Below are positions 51,407 to 59,480 of a stretch of 64,000 nt of DNA, piece by piece. The DNA comes from Paractinoplanes maris (lineage in GTDB: Bacteria > Actinomycetota > Actinomycetes > Mycobacteriales > Micromonosporaceae), in assembly GCF_023544465.1 (NCBI RefSeq), contig NZ_JALPVL010000003.1, positions 558,001 to 622,000 of the forward strand, written 5' to 3'. The position numbers and the translations under genes are program-made. The notes beneath the pieces are model-generated. The model was given only the letters and a program-made list of their open reading frames with translations, ran no database searches and was not told the DNA's origin. The stretch's first letter is position 1. Each line of letters opens with the position of its first letter.

Positions 51407-51508
51407 GGCAATCGCCTGGTAACCGGTGAGATGGCCCGCGATTTCCCGCCGTCAGCAAACCCCGCTGCCGTCGGAAAATCGAGGCCCATCTCACCGGCGG
51501 CGATTGCC
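51407..51508. terminator. Long imperfect hairpin between two convergent genes
   Basis: GGCAATCGCC (51407-51416) pairs with GGCGATTGCC (51499-51508), and CCGGTGAGATGG (51423-51434) pairs with CCATCTCACCGG (51486-51497), 22 perfect pairs in two blocks with a 6-nt bulge on one side and 1 nt on the other. Inside, CGATTT and AAATCG can add pairs. It starts 23 bp after the dehydrogenase stop and ends 38 bp before the stop of the convergent gene. Probably a bidirectional terminator. Confidence 0.75.
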
Positions 51509-51545
51509 GGTCATCGCTGTTCACAGGCGCACGCGGCCCGACACC

Positions 51546-52751
51546 TCAGCGCTCCTGGAGTTCCCAGGGGCTTCCGTACGCCGTGAGCAGCTCGAGGAAC
51601 GGCACGGGGTCGAAGGCCTCGGGCCCCAGAACCCCCGCGCCCGACCAGACGCCGGTCGCCAGCAGTTCGAGCGCGACGACCGGGTTCACCGCGGTCTGCC
51701 AGACCACGGCCTGGGCGCCGTACTCGCGCATCGACCATTCGTTGTCGACCAGGTGATACAGGTAGACCTCGCGCGGCTCGCCGTCCTGGCCGGTGCCCTT
51801 CACCCACGTACCCGCGCAGGTCTTGCCGGTCATCCGGTCGCCCAGCGTGGCCGGGTCGGGCAGCACCGCCGCCACGACGTCCCGGGGCGACACCTCCGTG
51901 CCTTTCACGGTCACCGGCGACGTCTTGTCCAGGCCCAGCTTGCGCAGCGTCTTCAGGACGTCGATGAACTCGGTGCCCAGGCCGTACTTGAAGGTGACCT
52001 TGCCGGCGTCGACCCAGCGCGGGATCAGCAGCACCTCCTCGTGCTCGACGTGCACGCACTCGACCGGCCCGATGCCGCCCGGGAAGTCGAACACCTCGGG
52101 CTCGGCGAACGGCTCGGTCGTGTACCAGCCGCGGTCCTTCTCGTAGATGACCGGCGGGTTGAGACACTCCTCGATGGTCGTCCACACCGAGAACGACGGC
52201 GCGAAGTCGTAACCCTCGACAACCAGGTTCGCCCCGTCCCGGACGCCGATCTCGTCGATCCGGTCGAACAGGTGCTCGGCGGCGTACTTGGCGAAGATGT
52301 CGGACAGCCCCGGCTCCACCCCGATGCCGACCAGGGCCAGCCGGTTGTCGGCCGCCCACTCGCCGGCCACCGCGAACTGCTCGTCGCCCAGCTTCACGCC
52401 GGTCTGCCGGAAGGGGTCGGTGGGGTGCGGGTGGGACAGCGACATCGCCATGTCGAGGTAGTGGGCGCCGGCCGCGGCCGCGCCCTCGAAGACCGGCATG
52501 ACGAAGCGCGGGTCGACCGCGTTGAAGACGTGGGTGATGCCGTGCTCACGACAGAGCTCGGTCACGTTGTCCTGGTTCGTCGCGTCGATCTTGGCGGCGA
52601 CGAACCGGGCGTCGCCGGTCGCCGCCACGGCTTTGTCCGCCCGCCCGAGGTCGTAGTCGGCGACGACGAACAGATCGAAGAAGGTGCGGCGGGCCGCGAT
52701 GACGGCGGCGGCCGATCCGACACCGCCCGCTCCGACGGCGAGGATGCGCAT
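51546..52751 (-). CDS. Saccharopine dehydrogenase family protein
   Basis: A 401-residue NAD(P)-dependent enzyme: MRILAVGAGGVGSAAAVIAARRTFFDLFVVADYD (Rossmann loop GAGGVG), FNAVDPRFVMPVFEGAAAAGAHYLDMA, GIGVEPGLSDIFAKYAAEHLF, and a substrate domain with PVECVHVEHEEVLLIPRW and GVEPGLS. Close to the lysine/carboxynorspermidine-type dehydrogenases. In many actinobacteria this gene stands with Lrp and gamma-aminobutyraldehyde dehydrogenase. It is divergent from the Lrp gene, which probably controls it. Confidence 0.85.
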   Translation of the reverse strand: MRILAVGAGGVGSAAAVIAARRTFFDLFVVADYDLGRADKAVAATGDARFVAAKIDATNQDNVTELCREHGITHVFNAVDPRFVMPVFEGAAAAGAHYLDMAMSLSHPHPTDPFRQTGVKLGDEQFAVAGEWAADNRLALVGIGVEPGLSDIFAKYAAEHLFDRIDEIGVRDGANLVVEGYDFAPSFSVWTTIEECLNPPVIYEKDRGWYTTEPFAEPEVFDFPGGIGPVECVHVEHEEVLLIPRWVDAGKVTFKYGLGTEFIDVLKTLRKLGLDKTSPVTVKGTEVSPRDVVAAVLPDPATLGDRMTGKTCAGTWVKGTGQDGEPREVYLYHLVDNEWSMREYGAQAVVWQTAVNPVVALELLATGVWSGAGVLGPEAFDPVPFLELLTAYGSPWELQER

Positions 52752-52972
52752 GAGGACCGTACCTTTCGGGCATTTGAGACGCTCGATAACTGAAACCGTG
52801 CGTGCAGAGCGTCGACGCCACGGAAAAGCTTGTCAAGAGCGATCAACTCTGCGATAAACGCATCTACGCGGCGCGATGGGGGTCGCCGCCCGCAGAACGG
52901 ATTCCCTTGATCAGCGCGAACCGGACGAGTGATTCCATTGCCGTCCATCAGCGTGAAAGGCAGAATCGCGGC
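52752..52972. promoter_or_regulatory. Divergent promoter region of saccharopine-type and Lrp genes
   Basis: 221 bp, relatively AT-rich at 52770-52930, with stretches such as AAGCTTGTCAAGAGCGATCA and GATAAACGCATC. GAGCGATCAACTC is an imperfect inverted repeat (GAG ... CTC). Likely Lrp binding sites; no precise site can be fixed. Confidence 0.4.
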
Positions 52973-53431
52973 GTGACGGCGGACCTGGCACTGGACGACA
53001 TCAACAAGCAGATCATCGAGCACCTGCAGCGCGACGGGCGGATGTCCTACGCGACGCTGGCCAAGACCATCGGGCTCTCCGAGGCGGCGGTGCGCCAGCG
53101 CGTGCAGCGCCTGCTCGACGGCGGCCTGATGCAGATCGTGGCGGTGACCGACCCGCTCACGCTCGGCTTCGCCCGGCAGGCGATGGTCGGCCTCAAGGTG
53201 AACGGCGACCTGCGCGCCATCGCCGACGAGATCGCCCAGATCCCCGAGGTCGACTACGTGGTCATCTGCGCCGGCGGCTTCGACCTGCTGGTCGAGCTGG
53301 TCTGCACCGACGACGAGCACCTGCTCGACCTGCTCAACGAGAAGGTCCGGGTGATCAAGGGCGTGCTCGCCTGCGAGACCTTCATGTACCTGAAGCTGGC
53401 GAAGCAGACCTACGCGTGGGGAACTCGATGA
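52973..53431 (+). CDS. Lrp/AsnC family regulator
   Basis: A 152-residue protein from GTG 52973: HTH LDDINKQIIEHLQRDGRMSYATLAKTIGLSEAAVRQRVQRLLDGGLMQI, then the RAM ligand domain (VGLKVNGDLRAIADEIAQIPEVDYVVICAGGFDLLVELVCTDDEHLLDLLNEKVRVIKGVL). The effector is an amino acid or amine; it likely controls the dehydrogenase genes around it. Its TGA overlaps the ATG of the FAD oxidoreductase (ATGA). Confidence 0.92.
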   Translation: MTADLALDDINKQIIEHLQRDGRMSYATLAKTIGLSEAAVRQRVQRLLDGGLMQIVAVTDPLTLGFARQAMVGLKVNGDLRAIADEIAQIPEVDYVVICAGGFDLLVELVCTDDEHLLDLLNEKVRVIKGVLACETFMYLKLAKQTYAWGTR

Positions 53432-54702
53432 TCCCGTCCTTCTGGCTGAGCACCCTCGACCCGGTCACGCCGCGGCCACCGCTTCCCGGTGACCGGTCGT
53501 ACGACGTGGCGATCGCCGGGGGCGGCTACACCGGATTGTGGACGGCGTATTACCTCTCCCAGGTCGCGCCGCAGCTGTCGGTCGTCGTGCTCGAGGCCGA
53601 GTACTGCGGCTTCGGTGCCTCGGGGCGCAACGGCGGCTGGGCGTCCGGCCTGTTCCCGGTCGGCGAGGCCAAGCTGGCCCGGCGCCACGGCGCCGACCGG
53701 GCGCGGGCGATGCACGCCGAGCTGGCCGGCGCGGTGGACGAGGTCGGCCGGGCCGCCGCCGCCGAGGGCATCGACTGCCACTACGCCAAGGGCGGCACCA
53801 TCTCGCTGGCCCGCTCCCCCGCTCAGCTGCGCCGGGCCCGGTTGGCTCCCGGCTTCCTGGCCGCGGCCGAGGCGAAGGCCATCTGCAACGCGACCGACGT
53901 GCTGGGCGGCGTCTACAGCCCCGATTGCGCGGCCCTGCACCCGGCCCGGCTCGTCCGCGGTCTGGCCGCCACCGTCGTGCGACGGGGGGTCGATGTCTTC
54001 GAGGGCACCCGCGTCCTGCGCCTCGAGCGCGGCTCGGTCACCACCGACCACGGCACGGTGACAGCCGGCACGGTGGTGCGCGCGCTCGAGGGCTACACGG
54101 CTCAGCTGGCCGGTCACCGCCGCGCGCTGGCCCCGGTCTACTCCTTGATGATCGCCACCGAGCCGCTGCCGGCCGCCGACTGGGAGCGCATCGGCCTGGC
54201 CCGCCGGGAGACCTTCACCGACGAGCGCCACATGATCATCTATGGTCAGCGCACGGCCGACGACCGGCTCGCCTTCGGCGGGCGGGGCGCCCCCTATCAC
54301 TTCGGGTCGCGCATCGAGCCCTCGTACGACCAGGTTCCCGAGGTCTTCGACAGCCTGAGCCACACGCTCACCGACATGTTCGGCATCCGGCCCGAGATCG
54401 CCTACCGCTGGGGCGGCCCGCTGGGCATCCCGCGCGACTGGATGCCCTCGGTCGGCCTCGAGGACGGCCTGGCCTGGGCCGGCGGCTACGTCGGGGACGG
54501 GGTCGCCGCGGCCAACCTGGCCGGCCGCACCCTGGCCGACCTGATCGCCGGTCACGACACCGTCCGCACCACGCTGCCCTGGGTCGGCCACCGCTCCCGC
54601 CGGTGGGAGCCCGAGCCGATCCGCTGGCTCGGCATCAACGCGGCCCTGCGGGCCACCACCCTGCGCGACACCCTGGAGAAGCACCCCGCCCCGGCCCGCT
54701 AG
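53428..54702 (+). CDS. FAD-dependent amine oxidoreductase (PuuB/glycine-oxidase-like)
   Basis: A 424-residue DAO-family flavoenzyme: DVAIAGGGYTGLWTAYYLSQ (FAD ADP loop GxGxxG), EAEYCGFGASGRNGGWASGLFPVG, AIEPLPAADWE-like and HMIIYGQRTADDRLAFGGRGAPYHFG, ending GGYVGDGVAAANLAGRTLADLI. The set resembles gamma-glutamylputrescine oxidase-type proteins that act on amines. ATG 53428 overlaps the Lrp stop; GTG 53416 is the alternative. It would feed aldehydes to the dehydrogenase at 49954. Co-expressed with Lrp. Confidence 0.85.
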   Translation: MIPSFWLSTLDPVTPRPPLPGDRSYDVAIAGGGYTGLWTAYYLSQVAPQLSVVVLEAEYCGFGASGRNGGWASGLFPVGEAKLARRHGADRARAMHAELAGAVDEVGRAAAAEGIDCHYAKGGTISLARSPAQLRRARLAPGFLAAAEAKAICNATDVLGGVYSPDCAALHPARLVRGLAATVVRRGVDVFEGTRVLRLERGSVTTDHGTVTAGTVVRALEGYTAQLAGHRRALAPVYSLMIATEPLPAADWERIGLARRETFTDERHMIIYGQRTADDRLAFGGRGAPYHFGSRIEPSYDQVPEVFDSLSHTLTDMFGIRPEIAYRWGGPLGIPRDWMPSVGLEDGLAWAGGYVGDGVAAANLAGRTLADLIAGHDTVRTTLPWVGHRSRRWEPEPIRWLGINAALRATTLRDTLEKHPAPAR

Positions 54703-54711
54703 CTTGGTCCC

Positions 54712-56142
54712 GTGGGGGTGCCGACCGGGTCCGGCCGGCCGCGCGTGGTGCTGGCCGTCTGCTGCGCCGCCGTGGTCATCGTGGTCATGGACATCGCCGT
54801 CGTCAATGTGGCGTTGCCGGCGATCGGCCGGGATCTGGACGCCTCGGTGTCCGGTCTGCAGTGGACGGTCGACGCGTACGTGCTGGTGCTGGCCGGGTTC
54901 CTGGTGATGGCCGGTTCCGCCGCCGACCGGTGGGGCCGGCGACGGGTGTTCCAGCTCGGCCTGGCCACCTTCGGGCTCGGGTCCCTGCTGTGCGGCCTGG
55001 CCCCGAGCATCGGCTGGCTGATCGCCGCGCGGGTGCTCCAGGCCGTCGGTGGCACCATGCTCAACCCGGTGGCCGCGGCGATCGTCGGCACCACCTTTCC
55101 CGGCCCGGCCGAGCGGGCCCGGGCCCTCGGCGTGTTCAGCGCGATGACCGGCCTGTCGCAGGCGCTGGGCCCGATCGTCGGCGGCGCGCTGGTCGGCACC
55201 TTCGGCTGGCACGCGATCTTCTGGGTCAACCTGCCGATCGTGGCGGTCGCGATGCTCGGCGCCGCCCGGTTCATCCCCGAGTCCCGGGCCCCGCGGGCCC
55301 GCCGGTTCGACCCGGTCGGCCAGGTCCTGGTGGTCGTGGTCCTGGCCGGCACCGTCTACGCGATCATCGAGTCCCGCAAGTTCGGCTGGACCTCCCCGGT
55401 CATCCTCGGCCTGCTCGCGGTGGCCGTGCTGGCGCTGGTGGGCCTCCTCGCGTACGAGCCGCGCCGCGCCGACCCGCTGCTGGAGCTGCGCCTGTTCCGC
55501 AGCCTGCCGTTCAGCGCGGCCCTCTCGATCTCGCTGGCCGGCCTGTGTGGTTTCGGCGCCTTCCTGTTCGTCACCACGCAATACCTGCAGACCGTGCGCG
55601 GCCTGTCCCCGCTGACCGCCGGCCTGAGCCTGCTCCCGGTCGGGATCGCGGTCGCCATCGTCTCGCCGCTGACCGGCCGGCTGGTCGCCGCCCGCGGTCC
55701 CCGGCTGCCGCTGGTCGTCGCCGGGGGCGCCCTGGCCGCGGGTGGCGCCGCGTCGCTGGGGCTGGGTCCGGCCACCCCGCTACCGGCCCTGCTCGCGACC
55801 TACTCGCTCTTCGGGATCTTCCTCGGCACGGTCATCGCGCCGATCACCACCACCGCGCTGGCCGGCATGCCCCGATCGATGGCCGCGCTGGCCACCTCGC
55901 TGCCCTCGGCCGCCCGTCAGACCGGGACGGCCCTGGGCGTCGCGATCTCCGGAACGATCGTGGCGTCGGCCCTGATCGGCGGCGGCCCGGCGTTCACCGA
56001 AGCCGGCCGCGGCGTGTGGTGGCTGACCGTGGCCCTCGGCCTGACCATCACGATCCTGGCCCTGGCCGGCACCGGGCGCCGGGCCGCCCGCAGCGCGGCC
56101 CGGGCGGCGGCCCTCTTCGAGGAGCTGGACCGGAAATCGTGA
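54712..56142 (+). CDS. DHA2 family MFS drug exporter (EmrB/QacA-like)
   Basis: A 476-residue, 14-TM antiporter from GTG 54712: VMDIAVVNVALPAIGRDL (TM1 with Asp), LVMAGSAADRWGRRRVFQLGL (motif A), ARVLQAVGGTMLNPVAAAIV (motif C-like), and ATYSLFGIFLGTVIAPITTTAL. Exports lipophilic drugs by proton antiport. It begins 9 bp after the FAD oxidoreductase stop, so it may be co-transcribed with the amine genes or simply adjacent. Confidence 0.88.
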   Translation: MGVPTGSGRPRVVLAVCCAAVVIVVMDIAVVNVALPAIGRDLDASVSGLQWTVDAYVLVLAGFLVMAGSAADRWGRRRVFQLGLATFGLGSLLCGLAPSIGWLIAARVLQAVGGTMLNPVAAAIVGTTFPGPAERARALGVFSAMTGLSQALGPIVGGALVGTFGWHAIFWVNLPIVAVAMLGAARFIPESRAPRARRFDPVGQVLVVVVLAGTVYAIIESRKFGWTSPVILGLLAVAVLALVGLLAYEPRRADPLLELRLFRSLPFSAALSISLAGLCGFGAFLFVTTQYLQTVRGLSPLTAGLSLLPVGIAVAIVSPLTGRLVAARGPRLPLVVAGGALAAGGAASLGLGPATPLPALLATYSLFGIFLGTVIAPITTTALAGMPRSMAALATSLPSAARQTGTALGVAISGTIVASALIGGGPAFTEAGRGVWWLTVALGLTITILALAGTGRRAARSAARAAALFEELDRKS

Positions 56143-56169
56143 CGACCGGGGACGCCGCGCCGGTATACG
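56139..56169 (+). promoter_or_regulatory. Possible sigma-70-type promoter of the DHA3 exporter
   Basis: GTGACG at 56139-56144 and TATACG at 56164-56169, spacing 19. A weak match to TTGACA/TATAAT; it is partly in the end of the DHA2 gene. It would start the transcript just before the leader ORF. Confidence 0.35.
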
Positions 56170-56204
56170 CTGCCTCCCACCCTCGCCGAAGCTGGAGTTG
56201 AGAG

Positions 56205-56231
56205 ATGCCCGGTCACCACCGCACGCGCTGA
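56205..56231 (+). CDS. Leader peptide MPGHHRTR upstream of DHA3 exporter
   Basis: Eight codons then TGA, with GGAG 7 bases before the ATG (56194-56197). The peptide ends Arg-Thr-Arg. Arg/Lys-X-Arg/Lys is the known context in which macrolide-bound ribosomes arrest (e.g. ErmDL, MefA leader MTASMRLR). The last three codons lie in the first arm of the attenuator. Too short to be judged by codon use; the support is position, ribosome site, motif and structure. Confidence 0.6.
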   Translation: MPGHHRTR

Positions 56232-56301
56232 CACCTGTCATCGCGTGCTGCCCTCGCATCGTGCGGCACGTCGCCCACCTCGACTCGAGGGATCCGCGTG
56301 C
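56221..56301 (+). promoter_or_regulatory. Candidate four-segment translation attenuator
   Basis: Segment 1 GCACGCG (56221-56227, in the leader) pairs with segment 2 CGCGTGC (56242-56248). Segment 3 GCACG (56266-56270) pairs with CGTGC of segment 4 CGCGTGC (56295-56301), which contains the GTG start of the exporter (56298). Segment 2 can instead pair with segment 3, and 1 can pair with 4. A ribosome stopped in the leader would cover 1, let 2 pair with 3 and free the start. A CGTGCGGCACG element (56260-56270) also exists. This is pattern-based and needs testing. Confidence 0.55.
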
Positions 56302-57554
56302 CCAATTCCGGTTTTCGTCGCTTCTGGGCCGGTCAGACGGCCTCCCAACTGGGCGAGCACACCAGCCTGGTGATCCTGCCGCTGCTCGCCGTCCTGACGC
56401 TGGACGTCGGCGCCTCGCAGCTCGGCCTCCTGCGCGCCGTGGGGCAGGCGCCCCTGCTGCTGCTCGCCCTGCTCGCCGGCGCCTGGGTGGATCGATGGCA
56501 ACCCCGTACGGTCATGGTCCTGGCCGACCTCGGCCGCGCTCTCGCCCTGGGCGTCGCCGGTGTGGCCGCGCTGATCGGTGGCCTCGGACTGCCCGCCCTG
56601 CTCGTCATCAGCTTCGCCGTCGGCTCGTTGTCCGTGCTCTTCGACGTGGCTTATCAGAGCTTTCTCGTACGGCTGGTCGACCGCGACCACCTCCTGCGCG
56701 CGACCAGCGCCGTGGAGGGCAGCCGCTCCGCCGCGCAGATGGCCGGGCCCGCGCTCGGCGGCTTCCTGGTGTCCGCGCTCTCGGCTCCGCTCGCCGCCAC
56801 TTCCGCCGCCGGCGTCTTCGTCGTGTCGGCCCTCTCCCTGGTCCGCATCCGGCAGCGCTTCGCCTCCACCAGCGGTCCGCGCCGCATCCGGGACGGCGTG
56901 GCCTTCGTGATCCGGCACCCGGTGCTGCGCCCGATCTGCTTCGCCTCCGCCGCATTCAACTTCTTCTTCGCCGCGACGATGACCGTCTACCTGCTCTTCC
57001 TGCCGCGCGCGCTGGGCCTGTCGGCCGCGGGGATCGGGCTGGCCCTGGCCGCGACCGGCCCCGGCGCCCTGGTCGGCTCGCTGCTGGCGGTGCGCCTTCC
57101 CCGCCGTACGGGATATGGCCCGGCCATCGTCGGCGCGGCCCTCATCTCCGACGGCGTCCTGCTGCTCGCGCCCGCCCTGCACGGCGGCTCGGCGTCCACG
57201 GTGACCGCCCTGATCACGATCAACCTGGTTTTCGGGGTCTTCGGTCAGCTGGTCAACGTGGCCGTCATGACGGTTCGCCAGTCCGTCACGCCGCACCCGC
57301 TGCAGGGCCGGGTCGCCGCGACCATCACCTTCGCCGGCATGGGACTCACACCCGTCGGCTCGCTGCTCGGTGGAATCCTGGCTGACCGGTGGGGGCTGCG
57401 CCTGGCCCTGGTGGTCATGGCGTCCGGCATGCTGTTGTCACCCATACTGATGGCGCTTTCACCGGTGGCGCGCTTGGGCCGGCGACTCGACGGGAACGGG
57501 ATGCACATGCGTTTTTCCGATAGTCGGTTCCGTTCCGGGTCGAACGAGGCGTAA
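56298..57554 (+). CDS. DHA3 family MFS exporter (MefA-like)
   Basis: A 418-residue 12-TM MFS protein starting at GTG with GAGGGA 6 bases upstream: FRRFWAGQTASQLGEHTSLVILPLLAVL, GAWVDRWQPRTVMVLADLGRALAL (motif A of DHA3), VLFDVAYQSFLVRLVDRDHLLRATSAVEGSRSAAQMAGPALGGFL, and NVAVMTVRQSVTPHPLQGRVAATI. This is the DHA3 group that includes macrolide exporters (MefA) and others. A short leader ORF and an attenuator-like region precede it. TAATG overlap with the AraC gene. Confidence 0.85.
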   Translation: MPNSGFRRFWAGQTASQLGEHTSLVILPLLAVLTLDVGASQLGLLRAVGQAPLLLLALLAGAWVDRWQPRTVMVLADLGRALALGVAGVAALIGGLGLPALLVISFAVGSLSVLFDVAYQSFLVRLVDRDHLLRATSAVEGSRSAAQMAGPALGGFLVSALSAPLAATSAAGVFVVSALSLVRIRQRFASTSGPRRIRDGVAFVIRHPVLRPICFASAAFNFFFAATMTVYLLFLPRALGLSAAGIGLALAATGPGALVGSLLAVRLPRRTGYGPAIVGAALISDGVLLLAPALHGGSASTVTALITINLVFGVFGQLVNVAVMTVRQSVTPHPLQGRVAATITFAGMGLTPVGSLLGGILADRWGLRLALVVMASGMLLSPILMALSPVARLGRRLDGNGMHMRFSDSRFRSGSNEA

Positions 57555-58537
57555 TGCGGCCAGAGCAAGACGCACCGAATCCGGTTTCCCGATTCGAGTT
57601 CGCGACCCACGAGGCCGAGGTCGCCCACGACGTGCTCCACCGGCTCTACGACGGCGGGCAGTTCCGGATGCTGCGGGCCGGGCATCCGTTCACCTACCGG
57701 CAGGAGGCCGTCGCGGCCGGCCCCATCACGGCCGTCCGGGTGCTGTACACAATGGATGTTTCGGTGCGGTTCGAGCCGTCGGACAGCCTGATCTTCACCG
57801 CTCTGACCGGCGGCCGGGTCGAGACCGAGCACAGCCACGGCCTCACCCGCACCGGCCCCGGCGATGTGCTCGTGCACCTGCCCGGGCGCGCGCTGACCAA
57901 CATCTGCCGGGACTTCGACATGGTCAGCCTGCACCTCGACCCGGCCCTGGTCACCGGCATGGCCGTGGCCCGGACCGGCCTGCCCTGGGCCGACTTCCGG
58001 TTCGAGGCGATGACCCCGGTGTCCGCCGCACTGGGCCGATACTGGCGGGACACCTTGACCTATGTGCACCAGCTCCTCACCGGCCCGCCCGAGCCGCTCG
58101 ACCAACCGCTGGCCATCATCGCCGCCGCCGAACTGGCCGCGACGGCGGCCTTGGTCACCTTCCCCAATTCCGCGATGACGGCGCCCGAACGACCGGCCAT
58201 CGGTCCGGTGCCGCCGGCCGCGGTGCGCCGGGCCGTGTCGTACATCGACTCGCACGCCGGCGACCCGATCACCGCGGCCTGGATCGCCGAAGCCGCGCGG
58301 GTCGGCCCGCGCGCCCTGCAGGCGGCCTTCCGGCGTCATCTGGACACCACGCCGATGGCCTACCTGCGCCGGGTCCGGTTGAGCCGGGCGCACCGCGACC
58401 TGCTCGACGCCGACCCGACCACCGGCGACACGGTGGCCTCGATCGCCCGGCGCTGGGGCTACCTCAGCCTGAGCCACTTCGCCGCCGACTACCGGAGCGC
58501 CTACGGCCGCCCACCGAGCGACACCTTGCGCTACTGA
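57554..58537 (+). CDS. AraC family regulator (AraC-binding-like domain plus HTH)
   Basis: A 327-residue protein: N-terminal ligand part (FEFATHEAEVAHDVLHRLYDGGQFRML, YTMDVSVRFEPSDSLIF), and two HTHs at the C terminus (HAGDPITAAWIAEAARVGPRALQAAFRRHLDTTPMAYLRRVRLSRAHRDLLDADP, DTVASIARRWGYLSLSHFAADYRSAYGRPPSDTL). Its ATG shares one base with the stop of the exporter gene (TAATG), so both are coupled. It may regulate the exporter at transcription. Confidence 0.88.
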   Translation: MRPEQDAPNPVSRFEFATHEAEVAHDVLHRLYDGGQFRMLRAGHPFTYRQEAVAAGPITAVRVLYTMDVSVRFEPSDSLIFTALTGGRVETEHSHGLTRTGPGDVLVHLPGRALTNICRDFDMVSLHLDPALVTGMAVARTGLPWADFRFEAMTPVSAALGRYWRDTLTYVHQLLTGPPEPLDQPLAIIAAAELAATAALVTFPNSAMTAPERPAIGPVPPAAVRRAVSYIDSHAGDPITAAWIAEAARVGPRALQAAFRRHLDTTPMAYLRRVRLSRAHRDLLDADPTTGDTVASIARRWGYLSLSHFAADYRSAYGRPPSDTLRY

Positions 58538-59400
58538 GGCTCGACCGGCAACCACAGCTCACTGGTGGCCGTGCTGAAGTCGTCCGCCCGCTCGAGGATC
58601 GCCACGATCGACGGCCCCGGGCGCAGCCGCCACGGGTTCGAGGGAAACCATTCGGTGGCCGTGGCGGCCCACGTCACCTGCAACGACTGCGGGTAGGGCC
58701 CGCTGCTGCGGAAGACCGCCCACGTCCCGGCCGGCACCTCGATGACGTCGAGGTCGCCGGGGACGGTGGTGGCCGCACCGACCGCGACCCCGTGCAGGTA
58801 GGTGAGTTCGGTGCCCTCGGCGGCGTCGGGTTCGGTGCCGTCGCTGACGGCGAGCAGACCGGCCGGCTCGAGGTCGCCGAGCGCCTTCAACCGCTGATGC
58901 TCCTGGGCGGGTATGGCCGCCACGTGCTGCTGGATGTGCGGGTTCACTCCTTCATGGATCAGCGGGACACGGGTCGCGTGCCCCGCGAGCCGGAACGAGG
59001 GCCGGTCCGCGATGCGGGTCTCCATGGGTTCGCTCCCTTCGACAGTCAGGCGGAACCTGAGCTGTGGTTGTGCCCGGAGGGGCCCGCCGTCCCGGCGCAC
59101 ATCGGCCGGCCCGGCGCCGTGCACAGCCTTGAACGCCCGCCCGAAAGCCTCGGCCGACCCGTACCCGTACCGCACCGCGATCCCGAGCAGGTCACCCCCA
59201 CCCCGGACGACGTCCCCGGCCGCCACGGTCATCCGCCGCCGCCGCACATACTCCGACAGCGGCATCCCGGCCAGAGACGAGAACATCCGCCGCAGGTGAT
59301 ACTCACTGCTGCCCACCGCCCGAGCCACCGCCGCCACGTCCACGTCCGCGCCGAGCCGCCGCTCCACCAGGTCGACCAGCCGATTGAGTGCCGAGATCAT
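58531..59400 (-). CDS. AraC family regulator with GyrI-like domain
   Basis: A 289-residue protein: HTH first (ALNRLVDLVERRLGADVDVAAVARAVGSSEYHLRRMFSSLAGMPLSEYVRRRRMTVAAGDV, GYGSAEAFGRAFKAVHGAGPADVRR), then a GyrI/SOUL-like ligand domain (METRIADRPSFRLAGHATRVPLIH, VIEVPAGTWAVFRSSGPYPQSLQVTWAATATEWFPSN). Such BmrR/Rob-like regulators bind drugs directly. ATG 59400. Convergent with, and overlapping by 7 bp, the other AraC gene. Confidence 0.88.
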   Translation of the reverse strand: MISALNRLVDLVERRLGADVDVAAVARAVGSSEYHLRRMFSSLAGMPLSEYVRRRRMTVAAGDVVRGGGDLLGIAVRYGYGSAEAFGRAFKAVHGAGPADVRRDGGPLRAQPQLRFRLTVEGSEPMETRIADRPSFRLAGHATRVPLIHEGVNPHIQQHVAAIPAQEHQRLKALGDLEPAGLLAVSDGTEPDAAEGTELTYLHGVAVGAATTVPGDLDVIEVPAGTWAVFRSSGPYPQSLQVTWAATATEWFPSNPWRLRPGPSIVAILERADDFSTATSELWLPVEPQ

Positions 59401-59480
59401 GACCCCTCCTCCGACACCACTCTGACGCCCGCCACCCCCTGCCCGCCCGATCACTCGGGCCCGATTCGATCAGACGCCGC

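Noticed and set aside
53410..55581. 723-codon minus-strand frame across FAD oxidoreductase and DHA2 genes
   Set aside because: Crosses two well-supported genes and has no recognisable domain.
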